Assembly (NCBI GenBank): GCA_018814875.1
Contig: JAHIYH010000031.1
Span: 1-64,000, forward strand
DNA length: 64,000 nt
Direction of reading: 5' to 3'
Origin: Patescibacteria group bacterium
Lineage (GTDB): Bacteria > Patescibacteriota > Gracilibacteria > Peribacterales > Peribacteraceae
Shown here: piece by piece, positions 9,735 to 18,595 of the stretch
Numbering within the stretch: position 1 is the stretch's first letter
Layout of the letters: every line of letters begins with the position of its first letter
Translations under genes and position numbers: made by a program
The notes under the pieces: generated by a model
Database searches by the model: none
Seen by the model: only the letters and a program-made list of their open reading frames with translations
What the model was told of the DNA's origin: nothing

Positions 9735-10947
9735 TGTTCAGCAATTGAATGTATTTATTGGACTGTTTTTCCAGTGAGAAGTTTTGTTCAACACGCTCGC
9801 GTCCTTTCCTTCCCATTTCCTCTGCCTTTTCTGGATTACTAAGAAGTGATGTCAGTGCTTTGGCAAACTGCTCAGTATCACGTGGATTAACAATCGTCCC
9901 CGTCACTCCATCATCAATAATTTCCGGTGCACCACCAAGTACAGATGCCACAACAGGTTTGCCATTTGCCATTGCTTCTATGTTCATAATATTAAATGGG
10001 TCAAAACAGAGTGATGGAGTGGTTACTACTGCAGAGGCTGCGTATGCTTGTCGCATTTCTTTTTGCGATAGCCAGCCAGCATGGACAATTGAATCTTTTA
10101 GCTCAGGGAAATCAGTAAATACATCTGCAACTCGATCAGATTCACCTGTAATCAGAATTTGCGCAGATGGGCAGTTTTTTAGCAAGATCTTGAAAGCCTC
10201 CAGAAGAACACGGATTCCTTTATCTTCACTTAGGCGTCCTCCAAACAGAATTGTGGGTCCGGTTAACTTAAGATGATTTCGGAATGCGTTCACATCTTCT
10301 TGCGAAACTGGAGACGAGACCTGAGTTGAATTATGAATCACCGCTGCAACCTTTATGTTATTAGCTTCTAAAAACTTTTTCTGTGCTTCACTTATAGCTA
10401 CCACTTTCGTTCCGGACTCTTTTAATATTCTTCTTATAGTTGCATTCCTCAGTGGCCAATATTTACGTCCAACTGATAGGAGATGTTCCCACCAATGCAT
10501 GCGTACGGGTTTACCTTTAAGTGCAAGGCTTTCGAATCGTCTTCCGCGCACTCGGCTAAAAGCAACAAGGAAAACATCGTGTGCAGTAAGAATTATCCTA
10601 GACGTGTACTTTTTTGCGATTAGCAGGCCCTCATAAGTTAGATGTGCATGAATATTATGTGCATGAACTGCATCAGGTTTAATTTCTTCAAAAACCTGCG
10701 ATAGCATCGAGCTCATCTTTGGGTTTCCAAGGCAGTGGTGATGACGATACTTAGATGGATAGTTACTTAAGATGCTTATTACGTTTCCATTGCTCATAAT
10801 CTCCCCTTTGGTTTCATCTTGGTGCGTTGTAATAAGAGTCACATCGTGCCCATTATCTTTGTAGCCTTGCATGAGGCTATCCATTACAACCGCAGCACCA
10901 CCCTTAGAAAGGGGGAGGGAATCGTCATTGAGCAATACTATTTTCAT
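9709..10947 (-). CDS. family 4 glycosyltransferase
   Basis: 412 residues with the two-Rossmann GT-B layout: an N-terminal acceptor domain (KGGAAVVMDSL near residue 16) and a C-terminal donor domain with TILFGGRLSEDKG and the family signature NIMNIEAMANGKPVVAS, including the EX7E-type acidic region. It transfers a sugar from a nucleotide donor in the cytoplasm during polysaccharide assembly; sugar and linkage are unknown. The last residues come from a duplicated fragment of a neighbouring gene (9657-9734), so the C-terminus may be non-native. Confidence 0.9.
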   Translation of the reverse strand: MKIVLLNDDSLPLSKGGAAVVMDSLMQGYKDNGHDVTLITTHQDETKGEIMSNGNVISILSNYPSKYRHHHCLGNPKMSSMLSQVFEEIKPDAVHAHNIHAHLTYEGLLIAKKYTSRIILTAHDVFLVAFSRVRGRRFESLALKGKPVRMHWWEHLLSVGRKYWPLRNATIRRILKESGTKVVAISEAQKKFLEANNIKVAAVIHNSTQVSSPVSQEDVNAFRNHLKLTGPTILFGGRLSEDKGIRVLLEAFKILLKNCPSAQILITGESDRVADVFTDFPELKDSIVHAGWLSQKEMRQAYAASAVVTTPSLCFDPFNIMNIEAMANGKPVVASVLGGAPEIIDDGVTGTIVNPRDTEQFAKALTSLLSNPEKAEEMGRKGRERVEQNFSLEKQSNKYIQLLNICNQQPIN

Positions 10948-11040
10948 GATGCCAGTGTACCTTAAACTGCCTCAGGGGATAATTTGCTGCACAGGGTAAA
11001 ATGCACCAGAAGAATACTTGCTGAGACAAATTTGTTTCAA

Positions 11041-11298
11041 TTTTTGACCTATAAGACCTCACCCCCGATCCCTCTCCTTTACTAAGTTTAAATTGGAGCA
11101 TGTATTCTTTGTTCTAAAAGAACATCATGCTATAAGGAGAGGGGAGCTTAAGGCATTGACATAAATAGGCTTCCATATACCAATATCGAAGCTCCACTCT
11201 CCTGATTATCAAAAGAATTGAATTAAAAATACTAGCCTGTTTAAAATCAAGAACAACGCAGGAGAGGGGCTGGGGGTGAGGTCTTATAGGTCAAAAAA
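11041..11298. repeat. compound inverted repeat, CACCCCCGAYCCCTCTCC family
   Basis: The outer arms 11041-11077 and 11261-11298 are complementary with about three mismatches and contain GACCTATAAGACCTCACC. Inner arms 11137-11150 and 11189-11202 carry GGAGAGGGGAGCTT and its complement, which also pair with the nearer outer arms, so the element can fold into two hairpins or one long stem. The same core motifs form 62640-62756. C-rich repeats of this general kind occur between genes in many bacteria; I cannot give a family name. Confidence 0.8.
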
Positions 11299-11322
11299 GG
11301 ATTTATGTTCGTTCAATCTACC

Positions 11323-11347
11323 CCCTAGCCGCCTAGTGCCTAGCCCC
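11323..11347. repeat. one-armed word array, 7-nt word near CCTAGCC
   Basis: CCTAGCC, GCCTAGT and GCCTAGC follow each other with a 7-nt step, without a complementary arm nearby. It resembles the other word arrays in the window. Confidence 0.55.
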
Positions 11348-11375
11348 TGTTTTACCTTTAAACAGCCTCATTATC

Positions 11376-11403
11376 TTGATTTATTGCAGTATTTTGCTAT
11401 TTT
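11376..11403 (+). promoter_or_regulatory. putative promoter of the ABC transporter gene
   Basis: TTGATT (11376-11381), a 16-nt spacer and an extended -10 TGC TATTTT (11395-11403) end nine nt before the ATG. No Shine-Dalgarno is present, so the transcript is probably leaderless. Confidence 0.5.
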
Positions 11404-11412
11404 CTATGAACT

Positions 11413-13227
11413 ATGCATAGGGAACAGCATTCTGTTATCCACAAGCTAATTTCTCTTTTGAGGGGGATTCATATCCATCCGGCATACTTGTTGATCCCCA
11501 TTGCATTTTCGCTACTATCTGCTGTTTTTGAAGGTGCTGGCTTGGGACTTCTTGTCCCGATTCTAAATGGATTCTTGCAGAAGAGCTTTGCGTTTATAAC
11601 GGATGTACCTGTATTAGGGAACATAGTCGGATATCTGCCGGAGTCTATTCTTCAAAATGATCGGTTTCTCTTTGGAATTATTCTTTCAGGTTTTTTAGTT
11701 GTATACATCCTAAAGAACATACTCAGATATCTTTCGATTATAAGTATGGGGTACTTCGGCGAACGTGCTTTGCATCATCTTCGCAAGGTGTTATTTGGAC
11801 GGTATCTGAGTTTTGGGAAACTATACTTTGACACAAGCAATGTAGGACATCACAACACACTTCTTTTGGAATTTTCGCGTCAATCAATTAGTCCTGTATT
11901 GCTGATAGACAAGTTAATAAATGCGATTTTCTCTCTGACTGTATATTTTGTTGTGTTGATCACGATTTCTTGGAAGCTGACTCTGGTAGCGCTTCCACTA
12001 TTCGTGATTCTTCACTTTTCAATAAAGTTCATGATTACGCGAATTAAAGGATTATCCAGAGCGATTGCCAAACGCGGTAGTGAACTTGGGAAGAAGTCAG
12101 TAGAAATACTTTCTACTATTCCTTTGGTCAAATCTTATCGTACAGAGAAGAAGGAGCGCGACATCTACTCTGATATCAGCAACGAAAAAGCGAAGCTAGA
12201 TTTTCAGGTGAAGGCGTTACAAAATCTCATTTTGCCTATTCAAGAAATTATCACAATCATTGTTGCAGCGCTTGTATTAATGGGATCGCTTTACTTGTTT
12301 GGGAGAGATCAAATAGCTTCTGCTCCGGCATTGCTGGTTTACTTCTATATAATTCTTAATGCTTCTAGTAAGTTTGGTACCATTTCTGGTTTTCGCGGAA
12401 TTATTGCGAGTTCAAGTGGTCCTCTGGACGAAGTGCTAAAAATATTCAGCGAAGAAGATAAGTATTACGTGAAGGGTGGGAACAAAGAGTTCGTCGGATT
12501 ACAGGATGCCATTAAGTTCAACAATTTAACCTTTGGATATGCGAGTGATCGTAACGTTCTGGAGAATGTTGATTTTACAGTGAAGAAAGGACAAATGACT
12601 GCGATCGTTGGGCCGACCGGCTCAGGAAAGAGCACTCTCATCAATCTTCTCATGCGATATTATGAATGCCCAGAGAATTCGATTTACTTAGATGGTACAG
12701 ACATACGAGATTTTTCACTCGATTCGTATCTACAACACGTTGCACTCGTTAGTCAGGAGACTTTGCTTCTTCATGATAGCTTGCGCAATAACATCACATA
12801 TGGATTGGAAAATGTCTCCGAAGATGCATTGCATAGTGCTGTGGACAGCTCACGGTTGGGCGATTTTGTAGAACTTTTACCTGAGGGGCTTGATACTCTT
12901 ATAGGTGATCGTGGTGTTAAGCTTAGTGGCGGCGAGAAGCAACGTGTTTCCATTGCGCGCGCCCTCCTTAAAGGTTCATCTATTCTCATACTAGATGAAG
13001 CGACGAGCTCATTGGATAGCAAGACAGAGAAGTTGATTCAGGAGGCGATAGATGAAGCGGTTCAGGGCAGGACATCAATTGTCATCGCGCATCGTCTGAG
13101 TACTATCAAGCATGCTAATAAGATTGTTGTGATCGAGGGAGGGGAGGTGGTTGAGGAAGGCGCACTTGATGATCTGCTTGTGCGTAAGGGTGAATTCTTT
13201 TCTCTGTGGGAAGAGCAGAAGTTTTAA
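11413..13227 (+). CDS. ABC exporter, fused membrane and ATPase domains (MsbA type)
   Basis: 604 residues. Residues 1 to about 345 form the six-span membrane domain; the ATPase domain follows, with Walker A GPTGSGKST (about 400-408), signature LSGGEKQR (about 504-511), Walker B ILILDEAT (about 524-531) and the switch His in AHRLS. It works as a dimer that uses ATP to flip or export a hydrophobic substrate; in this setting a lipid-linked glycan is the likely cargo (inference). Single gene with its own putative promoter. Confidence 0.93.
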   Translation: MHREQHSVIHKLISLLRGIHIHPAYLLIPIAFSLLSAVFEGAGLGLLVPILNGFLQKSFAFITDVPVLGNIVGYLPESILQNDRFLFGIILSGFLVVYILKNILRYLSIISMGYFGERALHHLRKVLFGRYLSFGKLYFDTSNVGHHNTLLLEFSRQSISPVLLIDKLINAIFSLTVYFVVLITISWKLTLVALPLFVILHFSIKFMITRIKGLSRAIAKRGSELGKKSVEILSTIPLVKSYRTEKKERDIYSDISNEKAKLDFQVKALQNLILPIQEIITIIVAALVLMGSLYLFGRDQIASAPALLVYFYIILNASSKFGTISGFRGIIASSSGPLDEVLKIFSEEDKYYVKGGNKEFVGLQDAIKFNNLTFGYASDRNVLENVDFTVKKGQMTAIVGPTGSGKSTLINLLMRYYECPENSIYLDGTDIRDFSLDSYLQHVALVSQETLLLHDSLRNNITYGLENVSEDALHSAVDSSRLGDFVELLPEGLDTLIGDRGVKLSGGEKQRVSIARALLKGSSILILDEATSSLDSKTEKLIQEAIDEAVQGRTSIVIAHRLSTIKHANKIVVIEGGEVVEEGALDDLLVRKGEFFSLWEEQKF

Positions 13228-13289
13228 GGCCCAGGAGATAATTCGGTGCCCCGTCATTCTCGATAGAAATCGATGTGGATTAGCGGCAT

Positions 13290-14297
13290 CTATCGCTGCA
13301 ACTGCTCTTTTATTTCAAGACAGATTTTCAGTACATCAATTCCTTGCTCGAGAGTGATTGCTGGCGTGGAATGGTTTTTCACCGCATCAATGAAGTTTTT
13401 TGCTTCTTCAATAAACATATCGTTGCGATCGAAGTTTTTCGGAAGATTCCACACCTCAGGCTTTTTCTGTTTATCGTGAGGAAAGAGCGCCAGACTTTCC
13501 GCATAGTAGTTCCAGATGAGCGTACCCTCCGTGCCAATGAGCTGAAACTGACGCCTATGCGGGCGTTGCCAATAGTCGAGATGGACGGAGGCAATCGCTC
13601 CGTTTGGAAATTCCCAAAGTGATTTCGTCATATCTTCTGCATCTCCTTCCAGAGGAGTCATTTTCCCTCCCACTGCAAGAATCTTCTGCGGGCTTCCTAG
13701 AAACCAATACAGGTAATCGATATCGTGACTGAAGCAGAGAACAGTACCGCCACCCTTTTCCTGCCACGGCCCGTAGGAGGAAGTGTAGTTTTCCCATGGG
13801 TGCCAGTCTTCAATGTTCTCGCCCATCTCCACATGCGCCGAAAGCGTTCGCCCTATGGCTCCGCCTTCGAAAAGTTCCTTCATCTTCTGCAAGAGAGGAT
13901 GGAAGCGAAAGTTGTACCCAACCATAACAGTAAGGCTCTTCTTTTCGACAAGCTCTTCGAGTTCAGCAAGCCCTTCAAAAGTCGCAGTGACTGGCTTCTC
14001 GATGAAAACATGTTTCCCGGCTTTCGCTGCCCATAGAGCAGTATCGAGATGCTGGGATGTGGGGTTCGTCACGAAGACCGCATCGGATTCAAATTGTGAG
14101 AGAGCTTCATCCAGATCCCAAAACACCTGAACGTCTTTCCCCTCTTGTGCCTGTTCTGCAAAAAACGCATCCATAAAGGGGCGGTTGTATCCCGTATTCT
14201 GTCCGGAACGAAAAATCGCGCATTCATGTCCGAGTGCCAGGAGGTTTTTATAATGCCTCTGACCAATCGAGCCAATGCCACAAATCAGAAAACGCAT
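13290..14297 (-). CDS. Gfo/Idh/MocA family sugar oxidoreductase
   Basis: The N-terminal Rossmann motif GIGSIGQRH (residues 6-14), VFVTNPTSQH and EKPVT are hallmarks of the NAD(P)-dependent Gfo/Idh/MocA family, which oxidise or reduce hydroxyls on sugars or nucleotide sugars. I start the protein at MRFLICGIG (14297) rather than at the upstream Met, because the nucleotide motif then sits at the usual distance and the overlap with the SDR gene disappears. Last gene of the GC-rich minus-strand trio with the SDR and NeuB genes. Substrate unknown. Confidence 0.9.
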   Translation of the reverse strand: MRFLICGIGSIGQRHYKNLLALGHECAIFRSGQNTGYNRPFMDAFFAEQAQEGKDVQVFWDLDEALSQFESDAVFVTNPTSQHLDTALWAAKAGKHVFIEKPVTATFEGLAELEELVEKKSLTVMVGYNFRFHPLLQKMKELFEGGAIGRTLSAHVEMGENIEDWHPWENYTSSYGPWQEKGGGTVLCFSHDIDYLYWFLGSPQKILAVGGKMTPLEGDAEDMTKSLWEFPNGAIASVHLDYWQRPHRRQFQLIGTEGTLIWNYYAESLALFPHDKQKKPEVWNLPKNFDRNDMFIEEAKNFIDAVKNHSTPAITLEQGIDVLKICLEIKEQLQR

Positions 14298-14301
14298 ATG
14301 C

Positions 14302-15048
14302 TTACCAGGCGGTCCGGCCGCCATCGATAACAAACGATGACCCGGTCATATAAGAAGACGCATCAGACAGAAGAAAATTTATGGCTCCATTGTACTCCCC
14401 TTCCTGCGCCATGCGGCCAAGCATGTTGAGTTCGCTATACTTCTTGGCGAATTCCAGCGGATGATCTCGATGCATTCCTCCAGGTACAAGTGCATTCGCA
14501 CGCACACCGTATGGACCAAGATACGATGCCCATGATCGCATCAGGCCCAGGACACCTGCTTTCGACGCAACGTAGGCGATATCTTTAAATTTACCGGAAT
14601 CATAGATGTTATTCTGAGGAGCAATCAACGCCAGCTCGGAAGCGACAAAAACGATGGAGCCTCGCTGCGATCGCATCATCTCTGGCACCACATATTGGGT
14701 CACAACATGGGAAGCAGTGAGGTTTAATTTCAATTCTTTCTCCCAAAGATCAAGGGGGAACTGTTCGTAGGGAGAAAATTGTTGTGCAGACTCAGGACTT
14801 CCTGGAACCGCATCTGCAGCCGCCGAGTGGATCAGCCCGTCGATCCTGCCATGTTCCTGCACCACGCTCTTCACTGCCTCGCGTAGTGCGGCGGGATCGG
14901 TGATATCTACTGGCGTCTCGTGGTGTGTATCAAACACAATGACAACTGCTCCGCACGAGCACAGATGCTCCACCCATTGTTTGCCCAAAAAACCATTCCC
15001 TCCGGTGACGATGATTACTTTGCCACGTATTGAAAAAATGTCGTTCAT
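14302..15048 (-). CDS. short-chain dehydrogenase/reductase
   Basis: 248 residues with the classical SDR set: TGGNGFLGKQ (15-24), a catalytic Ser in FVAS (about 137), Tyr159 and Lys163 in YVASK, and a C-terminal substrate loop. NAD(P)-dependent reduction or oxidation of a carbonyl or hydroxyl. It lies one nt from the NeuB gene upstream and four nt from the oxidoreductase downstream, so the three are surely one transcript. A role in shaping the nonulosonate precursor or product is inference. Confidence 0.9.
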   Translation of the reverse strand: MNDIFSIRGKVIIVTGGNGFLGKQWVEHLCSCGAVVIVFDTHHETPVDITDPAALREAVKSVVQEHGRIDGLIHSAAADAVPGSPESAQQFSPYEQFPLDLWEKELKLNLTASHVVTQYVVPEMMRSQRGSIVFVASELALIAPQNNIYDSGKFKDIAYVASKAGVLGLMRSWASYLGPYGVRANALVPGGMHRDHPLEFAKKYSELNMLGRMAQEGEYNGAINFLLSDASSYMTGSSFVIDGGRTAW

Positions 15049-15049
15049 G

Positions 15050-15997
15050 CTATTTCCTGCGCAATTTTTTCAAAACGGGCACTTCAGACTCAAGCACTTT
15101 CTTGATGCCATCCCCTCTTGCTCGCTCATAATTCCTGATCTCTGTGACTAAGTTGTGCAGCCCCTTGGGCTCGAGACTAGCGGCTTGGTCCGATCCCCAC
15201 ATCGAACGATCAAGTGTAATGTGCCGTTCCACGGCGACGGCGCCCAAGACCGCAGCACAAAGGGACGTGTACACCCCACTTTCGTGTCCACTGTATCCGA
15301 TGGGTACTCCATAACGTTCTTGTAACGTGTGAATGACTTTCAAGTTGAGTTCATCGAGTTCCGCAGGATAGGTGGAAACACAGTGCATGATCACGAGATT
15401 GTCTTTCCCAAGCACCTCCACCGCATGGTCGACTTCTTCCAGTGTACTCATGCCGACGGAGAGGAACAGGGGCCTGTTTTTCGAGTGGATATATTGCAGC
15501 AGAACGTCGTCTGTGAGACTGGCAGACGCGACCTTGTACGCGAGCGGGTCGAACTGCTCCAGGAAATCAACACTGGCCTCATCCCATGGCGAGGCGAACC
15601 AAAGGATATTTTTCTCTTTGCAGTAACGATCGATTTCCGCGTATTCCTTCTCTGTAAATTCCAGAACCCGTTTGAGATCTCCATTTGTCGTTTCTTGAAG
15701 ATTTGATTCAACCAACCGCTTTACATTCTCCGGAGGAAGTGCATCGCGCTCCAGGGCTGTGGCAATGATCTCAGCTGGAACTTCTCTCGGTTTTTGTAAC
15801 TCTTCTTCGCTGTAGACGACAGATACAGTCCTCTTCTGGAATTTTACAGCATCAGCGCCTGCATCCACAGCTGCGTCAATGAGCTTTTTCGCCAAGGCCA
15901 AGCTGCCATTATGGTTAATGCCAATTTCCGCTACTACGAAACATGCTTCATCATTTCCTACTGGTCGGTTTCCGACTAAAATTTGTCCTTTTTTCAT
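15050..15997 (-). CDS. NeuB-family nonulosonate synthase
   Basis: The TIM-barrel NeuB family condenses phosphoenolpyruvate with a mannosamine- or hexose-type sugar to give a nine-carbon keto acid. The start FVVAEIGINHNG, KFQKR (52-56) and the two metal-binding histidines His238 (GYSGHES) and His259 (VERHITLDR) are all present. The chain is 315 residues and stops after the barrel, without the C-terminal antifreeze-like SAF domain that PseI-type enzymes have. The motif MWGSDQAASLEP differs from the usual sialic acid form, so the product may be a Kdn-like or other ulosonate. First gene of the minus-strand trio. Confidence 0.88.
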   Translation of the reverse strand: MKKGQILVGNRPVGNDEACFVVAEIGINHNGSLALAKKLIDAAVDAGADAVKFQKRTVSVVYSEEELQKPREVPAEIIATALERDALPPENVKRLVESNLQETTNGDLKRVLEFTEKEYAEIDRYCKEKNILWFASPWDEASVDFLEQFDPLAYKVASASLTDDVLLQYIHSKNRPLFLSVGMSTLEEVDHAVEVLGKDNLVIMHCVSTYPAELDELNLKVIHTLQERYGVPIGYSGHESGVYTSLCAAVLGAVAVERHITLDRSMWGSDQAASLEPKGLHNLVTEIRNYERARGDGIKKVLESEVPVLKKLRRK

Positions 15998-16037
15998 AGT
16001 AAACGGAATTTACAATGGTATGCTGCTTAAAGCAAGT

Positions 16038-16661
16038 ATGTTCCCATCGATAACATCATTAGTTTCTAAGGATATTTCCGAAGCGGAACACCTTCACGGG
16101 CAACTTACAGAGTTCATTCCAAACCTCGAAGAGGCATCTATTCTATGCGTGACTGCCCTGCAGCAGGGAGGAAAAATTGTGCTCTTCGGCAACGGGGGTT
16201 CAGCAGCGGATGCCCAACATATCGCAGCGGAGTTTGTCGGAAGGTTTGAAGCAGAGAGAGCACCACTTCCGGCCATAGCGCTCACGACGAACACTTCCGT
16301 ACTGACAGCCATTGGAAATGATTACGATTTTTCGACCGTATTTGAACGGCAAGTGAAAGCGCTCGTGACAAACAATGACGTGGCCATAGGAATCTCCACC
16401 AGCGGCAATTCCGAGAATGTCATCAAGGGAATTCTCATGGCTAACATACTCGGGGCAAAGACCATAGGTTTGAGTGGGCAAGAAGGGATTCTCAAAACAT
16501 CCGTGAACCTGTCCCTCGCTGTCCCATCCTCACACACCCCACGGATTCAGGAAGTTCATATCCTACTCGGTCACATTCTTACGCACGCAGTTGAAACAAT
16601 ACTAATGGAGCGAAACATGATGACAGCGGACCAAGTGCTGACGGCGGCGATCGATTCCTAA
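16038..16661 (+). CDS. gmhA: SIS-domain phosphosugar isomerase (GmhA-like)
   Basis: FGNGGSAADAQHIAAEFVGR and STSGNSENV are the phosphosugar-binding motifs of sedoheptulose-7-phosphate isomerase. The protein is about 207 residues, normal for the family. I start at MFPSITS (16038); an alternative ATG lies at 16020, and the longer frame upstream overlaps the divergent NeuB gene and is not real. A TACAAT box at 16011-16016 lies in the 40-nt divergent spacer. It heads the plus-strand half of the GC-rich module, suggesting it supplies a heptose or modified sugar phosphate; the exact reaction is inferred. Confidence 0.88.
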   Translation: MFPSITSLVSKDISEAEHLHGQLTEFIPNLEEASILCVTALQQGGKIVLFGNGGSAADAQHIAAEFVGRFEAERAPLPAIALTTNTSVLTAIGNDYDFSTVFERQVKALVTNNDVAIGISTSGNSENVIKGILMANILGAKTIGLSGQEGILKTSVNLSLAVPSSHTPRIQEVHILLGHILTHAVETILMERNMMTADQVLTAAIDS

Positions 16662-16688
16662 TAAGTCTTTTTTCACTAGTCTGTGGTC

Positions 16689-17399
16689 ATGAATATAAAA
16701 GTCCTCGGCATTATCCCCGCACGTGGCGGATCCAAACGGATTCCCAGAAAAAACATTGTGCCCGTTGCCGGAAAGCCACTCATCTCATACACAATCCAAG
16801 CTGCCGAAGAATCAAAAAAACTCGACGCATTCATAGTTTCAACGGACGACCGCGAAATCGCGTCGCTTGCACAGTCGCTCGGGGCTGACACCCCATTTCT
16901 CAGACCAAAAAAATATGCAAGAGATGATTCACAAGATATCGAATATGTTACACACGCTCTTGGATGGCTTGAAAAATATCGCGGCTGGCAACCGGAAGTT
17001 ATTGTACTTCTGCCTCCAGACGCACCCTTGAAGACAGGAAAAGATATAGATCGAGCCGTGGAATTCCTGGTTGAGCAGGACTTTGATTCGGTGCGTACAC
17101 TTGTCGGCCCCATCCTCCATCCTCCTTATAAAGCGATGTGGGTTATGAAGGACGCAAAGAAAAAATTAATCACCCCCCTTTTTCCACAGTTTGTGGGGAT
17201 GCCCTGCCAACAGTTGCCAGAGTATTATCTCTCGGTAGGTATGGTGTACGTCACGCGTTCGAAATTTATCAAACAAGGTACGCTTTGGGGAACTCGGATA
17301 GGCGGATATATAATGGATGCACAAAAGTGCATCGAAATTGACGAAGAAGATCAGCTCAGGCAAACTGAAGTCATATTACAGAACCAAGAGCACGTATGA
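16689..17399 (+). CDS. CMP-sugar synthetase (acylneuraminate cytidylyltransferase family)
   Basis: GIIPARGGSKRIPRKNI close to the N-terminus is the CTP-binding signature of NeuA/PseF/KdsB enzymes, which activate a nine- or eight-carbon keto acid with CTP. ATG at 16689 is preferred over the GTG at 16683. 236 residues, as usual for the family. The stop overlaps the pyruvyltransferase start by four nt (ATGA). It most likely activates the product of the NeuB enzyme at 15050-15997. A second family member is encoded at 36134-36841. Confidence 0.9.
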   Translation: MNIKVLGIIPARGGSKRIPRKNIVPVAGKPLISYTIQAAEESKKLDAFIVSTDDREIASLAQSLGADTPFLRPKKYARDDSQDIEYVTHALGWLEKYRGWQPEVIVLLPPDAPLKTGKDIDRAVEFLVEQDFDSVRTLVGPILHPPYKAMWVMKDAKKKLITPLFPQFVGMPCQQLPEYYLSVGMVYVTRSKFIKQGTLWGTRIGGYIMDAQKCIEIDEEDQLRQTEVILQNQEHV

Positions 17400-18595
17400 A
17401 ACTCCTACATCTCGCCAATTTTAACAGCACCAATATTGGCAACGGCGCGCTCATTTTTGGAACGGAGCGGGTGTTGCGGGAAGATCTAAAAACGGAACTC
17501 CAATTTACAGCAGAGCCGTGGGATGAGTATGTGATCGAGAATGCGTTCGGTCCCAGAAAGTTCGATGAGGGGTTTGTGGATCTCGTGAACAAACACGACG
17601 GGCTCCTAGTTGGAGGGGCAGTCACCTTCAACGGCCGAGCGCATCTGACCGAAACGGGGATGCGTTTCAATCTTCCGCTCAAGCTGTGGCCGCGCATACG
17701 GAAGCCAATTATTTTTTACGGCAACTCCTATCGCTTCTGGCCATCTCAGACGTACCACAATGTCGATAAGCTGCGGGAGACATTGGAATATATCATCCAT
17801 GCACCTCACGTGTTCTTCGGTGTCCGCAACGATGGAACCAAGGAGTTCATCGAGTCACTTCTCGGCTTCCACTCGAAGAAGATTCTCTCGATTCCCGACC
17901 CCGGAATGTACGTCCCGGCGGAAGAGAATGACTATCCGGAAATTGCAGAGAAAAAAATGAATGTATTAATCTCATTGAACGATGAAGATAAGCAGGATCG
18001 CTTCCCCAGTCGTGAGAAGAAACTCCGTTTTTTGAGAGCCCTAGCAAGAGTCATGGAACGTCTTGTGCAAGAATTCGACGTGAATTTCATCCTCTGTCCG
18101 CATTATTTCGATGATTACAAGATTATGTCGGAATTCATCGAATTCTTGCCTCCAAAAATCGTGCACCAGCGCACTGTTTCCACCGGGCTCTTAACAGTGC
18201 CGAAAACACCATATTTCTACGGACGCTATGCCAAAATCGATCTTGCATTCAGCATGAGAATCCACTCTCTCTCTCCTGCGATCGGTCTCGGCATACCGAT
18301 CGTCCCCCTAATTTCGCAAACACGAGTCGCCGATTTCTTGGAGGAAATTGGTCTCATGAATCTGGGAGTAGATATTTTTGCGGAAGATATTGAAGAAGAA
18401 GTGTACATGAAAGCAAGCCATGCGCTCTCCCATGGAACAGAGGTCCGGCAGAAAGTACGACGCGCGGCGGCAACGTCTAGGGAACGTACTTTGCGTGTTA
18501 ATGAGCACATTCAGCAAATTTTGAGGGATTGCGGCGCAAGCAACGCCGGAGACGTGGGCGAAAGATATCACCACACCTACGACGAATCGATATGA
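17396..18595 (+). CDS. polysaccharide pyruvyl transferase family protein
   Basis: 399 residues with the family's features: an N-terminal NSTNIGNGALIFG segment, GGAVTF, and the conserved Arg-His-Ser region in SMRIHSLSPAIGLGIP. CsaB-like enzymes move pyruvate from phosphoenolpyruvate onto a sugar as a ketal, giving a negatively charged glycan that can anchor S-layer proteins. ATGA overlaps link it to the CMP-sugar synthetase upstream and the phosphatase downstream (18592-18595), so the three are translationally coupled. Acceptor sugar unknown. Confidence 0.85.
   Translation: MKLLHLANFNSTNIGNGALIFGTERVLREDLKTELQFTAEPWDEYVIENAFGPRKFDEGFVDLVNKHDGLLVGGAVTFNGRAHLTETGMRFNLPLKLWPRIRKPIIFYGNSYRFWPSQTYHNVDKLRETLEYIIHAPHVFFGVRNDGTKEFIESLLGFHSKKILSIPDPGMYVPAEENDYPEIAEKKMNVLISLNDEDKQDRFPSREKKLRFLRALARVMERLVQEFDVNFILCPHYFDDYKIMSEFIEFLPPKIVHQRTVSTGLLTVPKTPYFYGRYAKIDLAFSMRIHSLSPAIGLGIPIVPLISQTRVADFLEEIGLMNLGVDIFAEDIEEEVYMKASHALSHGTEVRQKVRRAAATSRERTLRVNEHIQQILRDCGASNAGDVGERYHHTYDESI

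Larger units (their letters stand above)
10948..11412. other. 465-nt intergenic region dominated by repeats
   Basis: No gene is visible. The space holds a large compound inverted repeat (11041-11298), a one-armed word array (11323-11347) and the promoter of the ABC transporter gene. An extra small hairpin (about 11097-11130) sits inside the big repeat. Confidence 0.7.

Noticed and set aside
15879-16037. Longer N-terminus for the GmhA-like protein
   Set aside because: It overlaps the divergent NeuB gene antisense and bears no resemblance to the family's N-terminus.
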